This document shows, one piece after another, positions 41,664 to 50,553 of a stretch of DNA of 64,000 nucleotides. The position numbers were made by a program, and so were the translations under genes. Positions within the stretch are counted from its first letter, which is position 1, and each line of letters begins with the position of its first letter. The notes under the pieces are model-generated. The model was not told where the DNA came from. It did no database searches and worked only from the letters and a program-made list of their open reading frames with translations. The DNA comes from Myxococcus xanthus (GTDB lineage: Bacteria > Myxococcota > Myxococcia > Myxococcales > Myxococcaceae): the NCBI RefSeq assembly GCF_006402735.1, contig NZ_CP017174.1:6118001-6182000 (forward strand). Direction: 5' to 3'.

Positions 41664-44220
41664 TCGCGCGCACCAGCGAATTGCCGGCGTCCGCCACGTA
41701 GAGGCGACCATCCGGCCCCACCGTCAGGCCGGCCGGGAGGACGAGGTCCGCCTTGTCTCCCGACCCGTCCGAGTGGCCGTAACGCCCGCTGCCGGCCAGC
41801 GTCGTCACCTTGCGCGCGCTGCCGTCCGCGTTCAGGACGACGCGGCGCACGCGGTAGTTGCCCGGGTCCGACACCGCGAGCGAGCCATCCTTCAGCACCG
41901 CGATGCCCAGGTACGGCAGGAACTGGGACGACTCCGGCGCGCCGTCACGGAAGCCCGGCGTCGTGCCCGCCACCACCGACGTGAGGCCGTCGCGAATGCG
42001 CACCACCCGGGACATGCCGGACTCGACGACGAACAGCGTGTTCCCATCCGCGCTCACCGCCACGCCCGAGGGCCGGTAGAGCCAGTCACCCTGCAGCGTC
42101 GTCACCGGGTGGCCCTCCGCCACCAGGTCGATGCGGCGAATCACGCCGTTGTTCATGTCCGCCACCAGCAGCGCGGTGCCATCCGGCGTCACCGCCAGGC
42201 CCGTGGGCTGGTTGAAGGCCGCCTGCTTCGCGGGGCCGTCCATCAGGCCCGGCGTCCCGCCCGCGAACACCTCCACCTTCCCTTCCGGGTCGATGCGGCG
42301 GATGACGTAGTGGTCCGTGTCGGCCACGTACACGTTGCCCGCTGCGTCCGCGGCGATGCCCATGGGGCCATTGAGGCCGGAGGCCACCGTCTTCACCTCG
42401 CCCCCCGGCGTCACGCGCTTCACCGCGTTGCCCAGGCCGTCCGCCACCACGATGCCCCCATCCGGCAGCAGGGCCACCGCGGTGGGCGCCCCCAGCGAGT
42501 TGCCCGCCACGGGGACACCGGCGCGGACGCGCTTTCCGGGCACGCCCGCCACCGTGCGCACCTCGGCCGAGGAGGGCCCCTGGGCGCTCGACACGTTCTG
42601 CCGCTCGAAGCGCACCAGCGTGTCGGGTACCGGCCGGCCCAGCGCCTTGTAGAGCACGTTCGCGACGATGCGGGCCGCGCGCGGGTCCGCCATGTCCTCG
42701 GAGGCCAGCGTGCGCACGAAGTCGATGCCGCCCGAGGAGAAGATGTAGGCGCTGCCCTGCTTGCGCAGCACCATGTGGCCGAAGCCGAAGGCGCCCTGGA
42801 GCGACAGCAGCGGGGACTCGGCCAGCACCTCCAGGCCCTCCGGCGAGCTGCCGTTGCTCACCAACTGGTCCACTTCGTAGCCGTTGGCCATCCACAGCGT
42901 GTCACCGGCCTTCAGCCCCGAGCCCGCCAGTGCCCAGTGTCCCGGGTTGGTGATGACGGCGGGGAAGCCGAACTGGTGCCAGCGGGCGGAGAACTGCACG
43001 CCCAGGAGCGCGTTCTCCGGACGGCCCACGACGCGCTCGCGGAACTTCACCGTGCGCTGGGCGCCCGAGTACGGCTCACTCGCGTGGCCCTTGTAGCAGG
43101 CGATGATGCGCCGCGGCCGGCCGTCCTTGGACGGCTCCATCTGCACCTGCCAGTACGCATTGTTCGCGCCCAGGTTGAGCAGCGACCGGCCTTCCGCCAC
43201 CGCCCGGTCCGCGTGCTCGCGGATGCGCGGGCTCCAGTACTCGTCGTGGCCCGACATGAAGAAGGCCTTGGCGCCGGCCAGGAAGTCGTAGCTGGCGTCC
43301 AGGTCCTCGTCGGTGAAGTAGCCCACGTCCAGGTCCTGCGACTCCAGCCACTGAACCAGGCTCAGGTCGTCCGTCAGCAGGTGGCCGCTGCCATGGCCCC
43401 GGTAGTTGGGCCGGTCATAGGACACCTGGAAGGCGCGGCTGACGCCGTGCTCGCGCATCACCCGGTCGCGGTCGTCATAGAGGCTGGTGCCCCCCCAGGT
43501 GTTGTAGGCGGCCCAGGTGGCGGTGGGGATGAGGACGGCCACCTCGGCGCGCGGATTCGCGTCGCGCACGAAGAAGGGCACGTAGCGCTGGTGGTTGTCC
43601 TCACGCACCAGCTTCACCACGTACACGCCGCGCACCCAGTCTTCACCGACGGAAATCTCCAGCGTGGGCGCCCAGCGACAGGCGACGACGCCCGTGGCGC
43701 GGTCCGCGGGACAGTCACCCTGGCGCACGCCGGGCACCGGGCCTCCGCGTGCCACCTCGCGGGCGCCCGTGCCGCCGTAGTGCCCCATCCGGTACACGTA
43801 CCAGCGGAACGTCCGGGCCTCGGACACCGACACGGCGACTCGCAGCGTCTCGCCCTGCGTCAGCGTGGCCTTCAGCGCGTAGCCTTCGATTTCGCGGCCG
43901 TGGGCGTTGCGGGTGATGCGCCACGCCGTGGTCCCCGGGCGGCGGTTCTCCTCGCGCACGGCGTCCGCGTCTCGCGCGGGCAGCTCCACCGGGCCCGCGT
44001 CGGGAGGCGCGGGCTGTCCGGTGCCGGCGTCCGGCACACCCGCGTCAATGAGTCCCGGATGCGGCTCACCGTCGCCGCCGTCATAGCCGTCGTTCAGGGG
44101 AGGCGTGTCGTGTTTGTCACCCGGTAGCACCGGGCGCACGGCCGCCTCCTCACAGCCAATGCCACCGAACACGAGCGCAAGCCCGCACACCCAGCCCGCC
44201 CAACGGCCTGCCTGAGCCAT
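41653..44220 (-). CDS. lipoprotein with dimethylformamidase-like domain and NHL propeller
   Basis: The 856-residue precursor has a lipoprotein signal (VCGLALVFGGIGC) and a Pro/Asp-rich linker. A domain at about 100-540 resembles the large subunit of N,N-dimethylformamidase (PTATWAAYNTWGGTSLYDDR, DVGYFTDEDLD, FFMSGHDEYWSPRIREHADR). The C-terminal third is an NHL-type six-bladed propeller (GIVVADGLGNAVKRVTPGGE, NVYVADTDHYVIRRIDPEGK, LYVADAGNSLVRAITP). The combination suggests an exported hydrolase-like domain on a binding propeller; real substrate is unknown and the dimethylformamide activity should not be assumed. The start at 44220 was chosen for the lipobox. It is convergent with the beta-helix lipoprotein. 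Confidence 0.82.
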   Translation of the reverse strand: MAQAGRWAGWVCGLALVFGGIGCEEAAVRPVLPGDKHDTPPLNDGYDGGDGEPHPGLIDAGVPDAGTGQPAPPDAGPVELPARDADAVREENRRPGTTAWRITRNAHGREIEGYALKATLTQGETLRVAVSVSEARTFRWYVYRMGHYGGTGAREVARGGPVPGVRQGDCPADRATGVVACRWAPTLEISVGEDWVRGVYVVKLVREDNHQRYVPFFVRDANPRAEVAVLIPTATWAAYNTWGGTSLYDDRDRVMREHGVSRAFQVSYDRPNYRGHGSGHLLTDDLSLVQWLESQDLDVGYFTDEDLDASYDFLAGAKAFFMSGHDEYWSPRIREHADRAVAEGRSLLNLGANNAYWQVQMEPSKDGRPRRIIACYKGHASEPYSGAQRTVKFRERVVGRPENALLGVQFSARWHQFGFPAVITNPGHWALAGSGLKAGDTLWMANGYEVDQLVSNGSSPEGLEVLAESPLLSLQGAFGFGHMVLRKQGSAYIFSSGGIDFVRTLASEDMADPRAARIVANVLYKALGRPVPDTLVRFERQNVSSAQGPSSAEVRTVAGVPGKRVRAGVPVAGNSLGAPTAVALLPDGGIVVADGLGNAVKRVTPGGEVKTVASGLNGPMGIAADAAGNVYVADTDHYVIRRIDPEGKVEVFAGGTPGLMDGPAKQAAFNQPTGLAVTPDGTALLVADMNNGVIRRIDLVAEGHPVTTLQGDWLYRPSGVAVSADGNTLFVVESGMSRVVRIRDGLTSVVAGTTPGFRDGAPESSQFLPYLGIAVLKDGSLAVSDPGNYRVRRVVLNADGSARKVTTLAGSGRYGHSDGSGDKADLVLPAGLTVGPDGRLYVADAGNSLVRAITP

Positions 44221-44269
44221 TCCGATCCTCCAAGCCACGGCTATTGGAGCGGAGGGTAGGCACGAACCC

Positions 44270-44296
44270 CCAGGAGGGAAGCGGGTGCCCTCCTGG
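44270..44296 (-). terminator. terminator-like hairpin after lysC
   Basis: CCAGGAGGG (44270-44278) pairs perfectly with CCCTCCTGG (44288-44296) around a nine-base loop, about 50 bases past the lysC stop on the minus strand. Confidence 0.5.
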
Positions 44297-44347
44297 AGCA
44301 ATCATTGGGATGGATCACCCGGACAAAAGCTCAGGGTGGGAAAAGGC

Positions 44348-45541
44348 CTACCCGCCCAGGAGCTCTCGGTGCAGCCGGGCCGTCAGCGCCTTCAGGTGTG
44401 CTTTGTCCACCAGCAGCGTCAGTTGCAAAGGCGACGTATGGGCCGCGTGAACGTGAGCCCCCAGCTCCTCGGCGGCGGCCAGCGCGCGGCGCAGCGGCGC
44501 CCAGTCCGCGTTCAACCCCACGCCCACACAGGTGACGGTGCCCAGGTCCTCGCGCCAGGACACGGCGTCACCGAAGCGCGTGGCCAGCTCCCGGCGCAGC
44601 GCGTCCGCGCCATGGATGTCCGCCAGAGGCACGGTGATGACCGTCCTGCGCGCCCCGCCCACCGAGCCCTCGAAGTCCAGCGTCCGCCCTCGCACGGCGC
44701 GCGCGTCCAGGAACTCCAGCAGCTCCGCCAGGCGGATGGGCTCCGCGGCGGACAGCACGGCCATCTCCGCGTCGGCGGTGACGCCCTTGAGCCGGTGGTC
44801 CGTGGGGACAGCCAGCTCCTGGACCGCCGTCCCCGTTCCCTGGCCGTGCGCGGTGCGCGCGAGGATGGTGATGCCCCGCGCCTTGGCCCACTCCACCGCC
44901 TGCGCGTTGAGCACCTTGGCGCCCGCGCTCGCCAGCTCCTGCATCTCGTCGTAGCTCAGCGACTCCAGCTTGCGCGCATCCGGCACCACCCGGGGGTCCG
45001 CGCTGAACACGCCGTCCACGTCCGAGTAGATTTCACACGCCTCCGCGTCCAGCGCCGCCGCCAACGCCACCGCCGTCGTGTCCGAGCCGCCGCGCCCCAG
45101 CGTCGTCACTTCCTTCTTGAAGGAGACGCCCTGGTAGCCCGCGACGATGACGACCTTGCCGCGCGCCAGCTCGTCGTGGATGCGGTACGGACGCACCTCC
45201 ACGATGCGGGCCTGCGCGTGCGCGTCCGTGGTGATGATGCCGCTCTGGCTGCCGGTGAAGCTGATGGCCGGCACGTCCATCTCCTGGAGCGCCATGGAGA
45301 GCAGCGCCATGGAGATGCGCTCGCCACACGTGAGCAGCATGTCCAGCTCGCGGCGCGGCGGGTCCGCCGAAACGCCCTTGGCCAGCGCCAGCAGCTCATC
45401 CGTGGTGTCGCCCATGGCGCTCACCACCACCACCACCTGATAGCCCGCCTCGCGCTTGTCCTTCACCCGCTGGGCGACCTTGCGGAGCTTCTCCACGCCG
45501 GCGACCGACGAGCCGCCGTACTTCTGGACCACGATTGGCAT
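44348..45541 (-). CDS. lysC: aspartate kinase
   Basis: This enzyme phosphorylates L-aspartate in the first step to lysine, threonine, methionine and diaminopimelate. The 397-residue protein begins with the kinase signature IVVQKYGGSSVAGVEKLRKV. It continues with VVVVSAMGDTTDELL, FTGSQSGIITTDAH and TLGRGGSDTTAVALAAALDA, followed by EIYSDVDGVFSADPRVVPDA. Two ACT domains end the protein (about 265-397), the usual site of feedback inhibition by lysine and/or threonine. Length fits the single-function alpha-type aspartate kinase. The start at 45541 gives the standard N-terminus; the frame open to 45709 is not conserved. Transcribed divergently from the ABC transporter operon. Confidence 0.96.
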   Translation of the reverse strand: MPIVVQKYGGSSVAGVEKLRKVAQRVKDKREAGYQVVVVVSAMGDTTDELLALAKGVSADPPRRELDMLLTCGERISMALLSMALQEMDVPAISFTGSQSGIITTDAHAQARIVEVRPYRIHDELARGKVVIVAGYQGVSFKKEVTTLGRGGSDTTAVALAAALDAEACEIYSDVDGVFSADPRVVPDARKLESLSYDEMQELASAGAKVLNAQAVEWAKARGITILARTAHGQGTGTAVQELAVPTDHRLKGVTADAEMAVLSAAEPIRLAELLEFLDARAVRGRTLDFEGSVGGARRTVITVPLADIHGADALRRELATRFGDAVSWREDLGTVTCVGVGLNADWAPLRRALAAAEELGAHVHAAHTSPLQLTLLVDKAHLKALTARLHRELLGG

Positions 45542-45652
45542 GATTCGACTCACTACCCCTGTTCGGCGTGTCCGGAAAACCACACTGGTAGGCCTCCCTG
45601 CAGAAGTCTGGCCAGCCGCTGAACGACGCCCACACCCGGAGTCGGTGTCGCC

Positions 45653-45679
45653 TTGACACGCCAATGTCGGGTTTAATAC
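45653..45679 (+). promoter_or_regulatory. possible promoter of the ABC transporter operon
   Basis: TTGACA (45653-45658) and TAATAC (45674-45679) are 15 bases apart. The -10 candidate ends six bases before the first ATG (45686) and no ribosome site is seen, so the message may be leaderless. The short spacer makes this uncertain. Confidence 0.4.
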
Positions 45680-45685
45680 CCGCCC

Positions 45686-46414
45686 ATGCCGATGATCGAG
45701 GTCCAGCACCTCACCAAGCGATACCGCGACCGGGTGGCCGTGGACGACCTCACCTTCCAGGTCGAGGCCGGTGAGATTCTCGGGTTCCTGGGCCCCAACG
45801 GGGCGGGCAAGTCCACCACCATGAAAATCCTCACCGGCTTCCTCCCGCCGTCGGAGGGGGTGGTCCGCGTCGGGGGCTATGACGTCGAAGCGCAGCCGCT
45901 CGAGGTGAAGCGCCGCATCGGCTACCTGCCGGAGATGCCGCCGCTCTACGTGGAGATGACGGTGCGAGGCTACCTGCGCTTCGTCGCCTCACTGAAGGGA
46001 CTGTCGGGGAGCGCCCTCAAGGCCGAGCTGGAGCGGGTGGCCGCCCTCATGGGTGTGACGCACGTCATGGACCGCGTCATCCAGAACCTGTCCAAGGGCT
46101 ACAAGCAGCGTGTGGGAATCGCCCAGGCGCTGCTCGGCTCCCCGCCGGTGCTCATCCTGGACGAACCCACCGAAGGCCTGGACCCCGCACAGCGCGCCGA
46201 GCTGCGCGCCCTCATCAAGGGCCTGGCCGGCAAGCACACCGTCATCCTCTCCACGCACATCCTCCCGGAGGTCACGATGACGTGCCAGAAGGTGCTCATC
46301 ATCCACCAGGGGAAGATGGCCGCGTACGACGACATCTCCCAGCTGGCCCGCATCCACGGCCAGGCGGAGAACGCGTCGCTGGAAGAAGTCTTCATCAAGC
46401 TGACCGCCGCCTGA
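45686..46414 (+). CDS. ABC transporter ATP-binding protein (GldA-like)
   Basis: The 242-residue protein carries all ABC ATPase signatures: Walker A GPNGAGKST, the signature LSKGYKQRV, Walker B VLILDEPTEGLDPAQ and the switch His in ILSTHIL. Its closest described type is the ATPase of three-part GldAFG-like/ABC-2 exporters, judged from its neighbours. It is the first gene of a four-gene operon with the membrane permease, a GldG-like protein and a DUF4340 lipoprotein. It powers transport of an unknown substrate. The start may be at 45686 or 45692 (MIEV). Confidence 0.92.
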   Translation: MPMIEVQHLTKRYRDRVAVDDLTFQVEAGEILGFLGPNGAGKSTTMKILTGFLPPSEGVVRVGGYDVEAQPLEVKRRIGYLPEMPPLYVEMTVRGYLRFVASLKGLSGSALKAELERVAALMGVTHVMDRVIQNLSKGYKQRVGIAQALLGSPPVLILDEPTEGLDPAQRAELRALIKGLAGKHTVILSTHILPEVTMTCQKVLIIHQGKMAAYDDISQLARIHGQAENASLEEVFIKLTAA

Positions 46415-46445
46415 GCGCGGCCCCCTTTTCGAGGACCCTGCCTCC

Positions 46446-47249
46446 ATGCGCACCGCCCTGGCGATTGCCCGCAAGGAACTGTCCATCTACTTCACCACGC
46501 CGTGGGCCTACGCCGTCTTCACGGCGATGGCGGCGCTGACGGCCTTCTACTTCACGGACCTGCTTCAGGCGTTCAACGACGTCCAGGGCGTGGCGCGCCG
46601 GGTGGGCTGGGCGCAGATGTCCCCGGACTTCAACATGTACCGCAACCTCACGGACGGGGTGGTGGTGGAGCTGTGGGGCAGCGTCCTGGTCATCACCCTG
46701 GTCGTCACGCCGTTCCTGTCCATGCGGCTGTTCGCGGAGGAGAAGCGCAACCGCACCTTCGAGCTGCTGATGACGGCGCCGGTGCGGCCCATTGAAATCG
46801 TGCTGGGCAAGTACCTGGGCGGCCTGGGCGTCATCTCCGCCACGCTGGCGCTCACGCTCGTCTTCCCGCTGCTGCTGTCCGCACTGGGCAGCAGCGAGTC
46901 CGGGCTGGCGCTGGAGTGGTCCACCGTCCTGCTGGGCTACGGCGCGTTGCTGCTGTGGGGCGCCACCTGCATGGCCGTGGGACTGTTCATCTCCGCGCTG
47001 ACGGAGAGCCAGATGCTGGCGGCCTTCCTCACCTTCTGTGTCCTGCTGGCGTGGATGCTGCTGGGCCAGGTGGCCCGCCGCGCGGAGGAGCCGCTGCGCT
47101 CCGCGCTGTCCTACGTCGCCTGCGACCTCCAGTTGCAGGGGATGATCAAAGGCGTGCTGGACGCGCAGTCGCTGGTGTTCTTCGCCTCCGTCATCGGCTT
47201 CTCCCTCTTCCTCACCCACCGCACGGTGGATGCCCAGCGGTGGGCCTGA
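46446..47249 (+). CDS. ABC-2 type permease (GldF-like)
   Basis: This 267-residue membrane protein has about six hydrophobic helices, among them VLVITLVVTPFLSMRLFAEE, which contains the ABC-2 permease core (MRLFAEEKRNRTFELLMTAP). LGKYLGGLGVISATLALTLV and the C-terminal SLVFFASVIGFSLFLTHRTV follow. The conserved cytoplasmic EEKRN..E.L motif is the family mark. It lies 31 bases after the ATPase gene and one base before the GldG-like gene. It should form the membrane channel of the transporter. Confidence 0.9.
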   Translation: MRTALAIARKELSIYFTTPWAYAVFTAMAALTAFYFTDLLQAFNDVQGVARRVGWAQMSPDFNMYRNLTDGVVVELWGSVLVITLVVTPFLSMRLFAEEKRNRTFELLMTAPVRPIEIVLGKYLGGLGVISATLALTLVFPLLLSALGSSESGLALEWSTVLLGYGALLLWGATCMAVGLFISALTESQMLAAFLTFCVLLAWMLLGQVARRAEEPLRSALSYVACDLQLQGMIKGVLDAQSLVFFASVIGFSLFLTHRTVDAQRWA

Positions 47250-47250
47250 C

Positions 47251-48822
47251 ATGCAGGCGGCCAACGTCGGCAAGGTCCTGGGCGCGTTCGGACTGCTGCT
47301 GCTGCTGTCGAGTCCGTTCACCCTGTTCGTCACCTCGGACAGCGCCGTCACCGCCGCCGTGAAGGCGGGCGCGGGACTGGTGCTGGTGGGCATCTACGGC
47401 GCGACGAACTACCGGCAGTTCGGCCAGTTCGCCACCCGCCGCTCCAGCAGCTTCTTCGCCACCACGGTGCTCACCACGCTGGGCGTGTTCGCCGGGCTGG
47501 TGGCGGTGAACTACCTGGCCTTCAAGCAGAACCGGCGCTGGGACTTGACGCAGGCGCGCATCCACACGCTGGCGCCACAGACGGTGTCCTCGCTGGCCGC
47601 GATTCCGGACCAGGTGCGCGCCATCGCGTTCATCACCCCGGCGCATGCCCAGTACGGCCAGTTGGAAGCGCTCCTCGCGCTCTACCATGCGGAAGCGCCG
47701 GGGAAGTTCGAGTACACCTTCAAGGACCCGCGCCGCAGCCCGGACCTGGCCGCGAAGTACCAGGTGCGTGAGGGCCAGACGGCGGTGGTGCTGGTACGCG
47801 GCGAGGGCGAGCACGCCACGCACACGCTGCTCGCCACCGTGTCCGAGCAGGAGCTGACGCACGCGGTCCTCAAGCTGAACTCGGTGGGCAGCCAGAAGGT
47901 CTATTTCGTCACCGGCCATGGGGAGTGGCCACTGGACAAGGAGCAGGCCCCGCCCAATGACCCGGGCGCCAGCCTTTCCGAATTCCGGAGGCAGTTGCTC
48001 CAGGAGGGCTACACCGCGGAACCGCTGAACCTCGCGGGTGTCCAAGATGTGCCACCGGACGCCGCGCTGGTCATCATCGCGGGGGCCCGGGTGTCCTACA
48101 CCGCGCCGGAGAAGGAGGTGCTCCAGCGCTACCTCGCCTCCGGTGGACGCATGCTCTACTTCGCCGACGCCAATCTCCGTGACGGCCTGGACGGACTGCT
48201 GGCCGAGCACGGCGTGCAGGTGGACGAGGGCATCGTCGCGGACGCGCAATACAACAGCGGCAACCCCTTCGTGGTGCTGTCGCTCTTCTACAGCGACCAC
48301 GAGATTGGCAAGCCGCTGCACCAGCGGGGGCTCAACGTGGAGTTCCCCACCCCGCGCAGCCTGACCCTGCTGCGCATGGGCATGGCGCCGGGCGTCCAGG
48401 TGGAGCCGGTGGTCCTCACGTCCCAGTACGGATGGGTGGAGAGCACGCCAGAAGAGAACGCGGTGCCTTCGGATGGCGAGAAGACGGGCCAACTGGTGCT
48501 GGTGGCCGCCGTGACGCGTGATACCCAGGCCGCGCAGGGCAAGCGCTTCGACGAGGCGCGCCTGGTGGTGATGGGGGACTCGGAGCTTCTCCTGGACCCG
48601 AACTGGGGCCATGAGCCCAACCGCAACCTGGTGATGAATGCGCTGGGCTGGGCGTCCACGCAGCTCACGAAAATCACCATCCGCCCGCCGGACCGCGAGG
48701 TGTCCACGCTGGAGCTGGACGCGGCGACGCTCAGCCGCATCCGCTTCTTCGCCACGGACCTCATGCCGCTGACGCTGCTGGGCGTGGGCCTGGCCATCTG
48801 GCTGTCGAGGCGCAACAAGTGA
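47251..48822 (+). CDS. GldG-like ABC auxiliary protein
   Basis: The 523-residue protein has two or three N-terminal membrane helices (about 8-95), a large extracytoplasmic domain starting with NRRWDLTQARIHTLAPQTVS (the GldG/ABC_transp_aux signature), and one C-terminal helix (LMPLTLLGVGLAIWL) followed by RRNK. GldG homologues pair with GldF permeases in gliding Bacteroidetes but are also widespread in non-gliders. The gene starts one base after the permease stop, and its TGA overlaps the GTG of the next gene, so the operon is tight. The frame open to 47230 was not used. Confidence 0.9.
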   Translation: MQAANVGKVLGAFGLLLLLSSPFTLFVTSDSAVTAAVKAGAGLVLVGIYGATNYRQFGQFATRRSSSFFATTVLTTLGVFAGLVAVNYLAFKQNRRWDLTQARIHTLAPQTVSSLAAIPDQVRAIAFITPAHAQYGQLEALLALYHAEAPGKFEYTFKDPRRSPDLAAKYQVREGQTAVVLVRGEGEHATHTLLATVSEQELTHAVLKLNSVGSQKVYFVTGHGEWPLDKEQAPPNDPGASLSEFRRQLLQEGYTAEPLNLAGVQDVPPDAALVIIAGARVSYTAPEKEVLQRYLASGGRMLYFADANLRDGLDGLLAEHGVQVDEGIVADAQYNSGNPFVVLSLFYSDHEIGKPLHQRGLNVEFPTPRSLTLLRMGMAPGVQVEPVVLTSQYGWVESTPEENAVPSDGEKTGQLVLVAAVTRDTQAAQGKRFDEARLVVMGDSELLLDPNWGHEPNRNLVMNALGWASTQLTKITIRPPDREVSTLELDAATLSRIRFFATDLMPLTLLGVGLAIWLSRRNK

Positions 48823-50357
48823 CGCCGGCCCGCGGAAGGTGGCGGTGGAGCATCCTCACCGTCGTCACGGCGGGCCTGGGGCTCACCGCATGCACCGGTG
48901 AGAAGGCGTCCGAGGCGAGCGAGGCCCGGCGGAAAGCCGACACCCAGCAGCGCCTCTTCGTCACGGGGACGGAGGAGACGCGCGGACAGGACGACGGGGC
49001 ACCCGCGAAGCCCGTCTTCACACACCTGACGGTGCGGGCCCGGGGCGCCACCACGGAGCTGGTTCGCGAGCAGGACGGTACGTGGAAGCTGACGGCGCCC
49101 GTGTCCGCTCGCGCGGAGGCAGCCGTGGTGGAGACCATCCTCGGCACGCTGGCGTCTTCGAGCTTCAGCGCCACCGTGAAGGAGGCGCCCACCGACGCCG
49201 ACCTGGACGCGTACGGCCTGAAGCCGCCCCTCTTCACCGTCACGGCCCGGGCCTACCTGCCAGATGCTCAAGGCCAGGGGGCGCAGGACCCCGCCCGCCA
49301 GCGCACGGTGACACTGCACTGTGGCAAGGAGAACACCTACGACGGCTCCGTCTACGTACGCCGAGACGCGGAGCCGGCGGTCCACGCCGCCGCGGGGACG
49401 GTGCGCTGGGCCCTGGACCGGGACACCTTCGCCCTGCGCGCCAAGGACCTCCTGGCGCCCCTGGATGAGCGTGCGCTGAAGGGCATCGAGGTCAAGGCGC
49501 CGCAGGGTGCGTATCAACTGACGCGAGACGCGGACGGCACGGGCTGGCGGCTGGTCGCGCCGGTGGCCGCCAACGCGAACGCGACGCGTGTCGCGGACCT
49601 GCTGAAGGTCCTGGTGGACCAGCGGGCACTGTCCTTCCCCGAAGACACGCCGGAGTCCCGGAAGCGGTTGGGCCTGGAGGCCCCGGTGGTGGACGCCCGC
49701 TTCACCGGCGGCCCGGGCGAACCGGTTCGGGTGCGGATGTCCCGCGTGACGGAAGACGGCGCCGTGCGCGCCTATGCGTTGCGCGAGCAGGGGACGCAAG
49801 CCGTGCTGGGCGAGGTGCCCGAGGACGCCCTCGGCGTGCTGGACGTGAGCGTCCGGGAGCTGAAGGACCGGCGCGTGCTGGAGTTCCGGCGCCAGGACGT
49901 CCGCCGCATCGTGTTCCACCCGGGCGGTGGCGCGCCCACCATCACCGTGGTGAATACGTCGGAAGCCAACGAAGGCGCCGGACACTGGGACATGGAGTCC
50001 CCGCAGCGGGGCAAGGCACAACACTTCAAGCTCGCTTCGCTGCTGCGCGCGCTGGAAGGTCTGAAGGCCACGGGCTACGGCGAGACGAACCCAAGGAATT
50101 GGGCCCGGTATGGCGTGACGGCGGCCTCCCCCGGCGCCGTGCTGCTGGGCGCGGACGGACGCGAACTGGCGCGGCTCTGGCTGGGCACTGAAGTCCCCGA
50201 CGAGCCCGGCACGCTCTACGCCCGCGGCTCCGGCCCTGATGTCCTCAAGGTGCCCGAGTCACGCCTCACGTTGCCCACCAGGCCCGAGGACTTGCTGGAA
50301 GCAGCGAAGGTCCCCGACGCGCCGAAGCCGCCCGCGAAGACGGAGCAGGCGCCCTGA
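48819..50357 (+). CDS. DUF4340-type lipoprotein of the ABC operon
   Basis: The 512-residue precursor begins at a GTG overlapping the upstream stop (GTGA). It has a lipoprotein-like signal (SILTVVTAGLGLTAC) and repeated DUF4340 units with the pattern TWKLTAPVSARAEAAVVETI, WRLVAPVAANANATRVADLL and similar. These repeats are typical of the periplasmic partner found next to GldG-like proteins. The function is unknown; a role in substrate handling or regulation of the exporter is inferred from the operon. The C-terminus is Pro/Lys-rich. Confidence 0.88.
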   Translation: MTPARGRWRWSILTVVTAGLGLTACTGEKASEASEARRKADTQQRLFVTGTEETRGQDDGAPAKPVFTHLTVRARGATTELVREQDGTWKLTAPVSARAEAAVVETILGTLASSSFSATVKEAPTDADLDAYGLKPPLFTVTARAYLPDAQGQGAQDPARQRTVTLHCGKENTYDGSVYVRRDAEPAVHAAAGTVRWALDRDTFALRAKDLLAPLDERALKGIEVKAPQGAYQLTRDADGTGWRLVAPVAANANATRVADLLKVLVDQRALSFPEDTPESRKRLGLEAPVVDARFTGGPGEPVRVRMSRVTEDGAVRAYALREQGTQAVLGEVPEDALGVLDVSVRELKDRRVLEFRRQDVRRIVFHPGGGAPTITVVNTSEANEGAGHWDMESPQRGKAQHFKLASLLRALEGLKATGYGETNPRNWARYGVTAASPGAVLLGADGRELARLWLGTEVPDEPGTLYARGSGPDVLKVPESRLTLPTRPEDLLEAAKVPDAPKPPAKTEQAP

Positions 50358-50382
50358 GCGCCCCTCCCCGCCCCACCGACAA

Positions 50383-50413
50383 GCAGCGCCAAGCGTCAGC
50401 GTGAAGGCGCTGC
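50383..50413 (+). terminator. possible terminator of the ABC operon
   Basis: GCAGCGCC (50383-50390) pairs with GGCGCTGC (50406-50413) around a 15-base loop, 26 bases past the operon stop. No T-run follows, so this is tentative. Confidence 0.35.
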
Positions 50414-50553
50414 GCTGAGCCCCCTCCCCTGCCCCTCCGTCAGCGTGTGCTCGAACTGGAGCATGCACAGACCGCGCTGGGTCCTCAGGCGCCCACCCGC
50501 CAGACATGTCTCACGATATCGGCTACGCGACACTGTGCTGCCCCGCGGGGTGA

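Noticed and set aside
41773..44127. 784-codon plus-strand frame opposite the NHL lipoprotein
   Set aside because: Antisense shadow; the minus strand carries a lipobox, a dimethylformamidase-like domain and NHL repeats.
45653..45692. Using 45692 as the only start of the ABC ATPase
   Set aside because: MIEVQ is the usual family start, but the first ATG at 45686 is closer to the -10 candidate; both are possible, so the longer form was listed.
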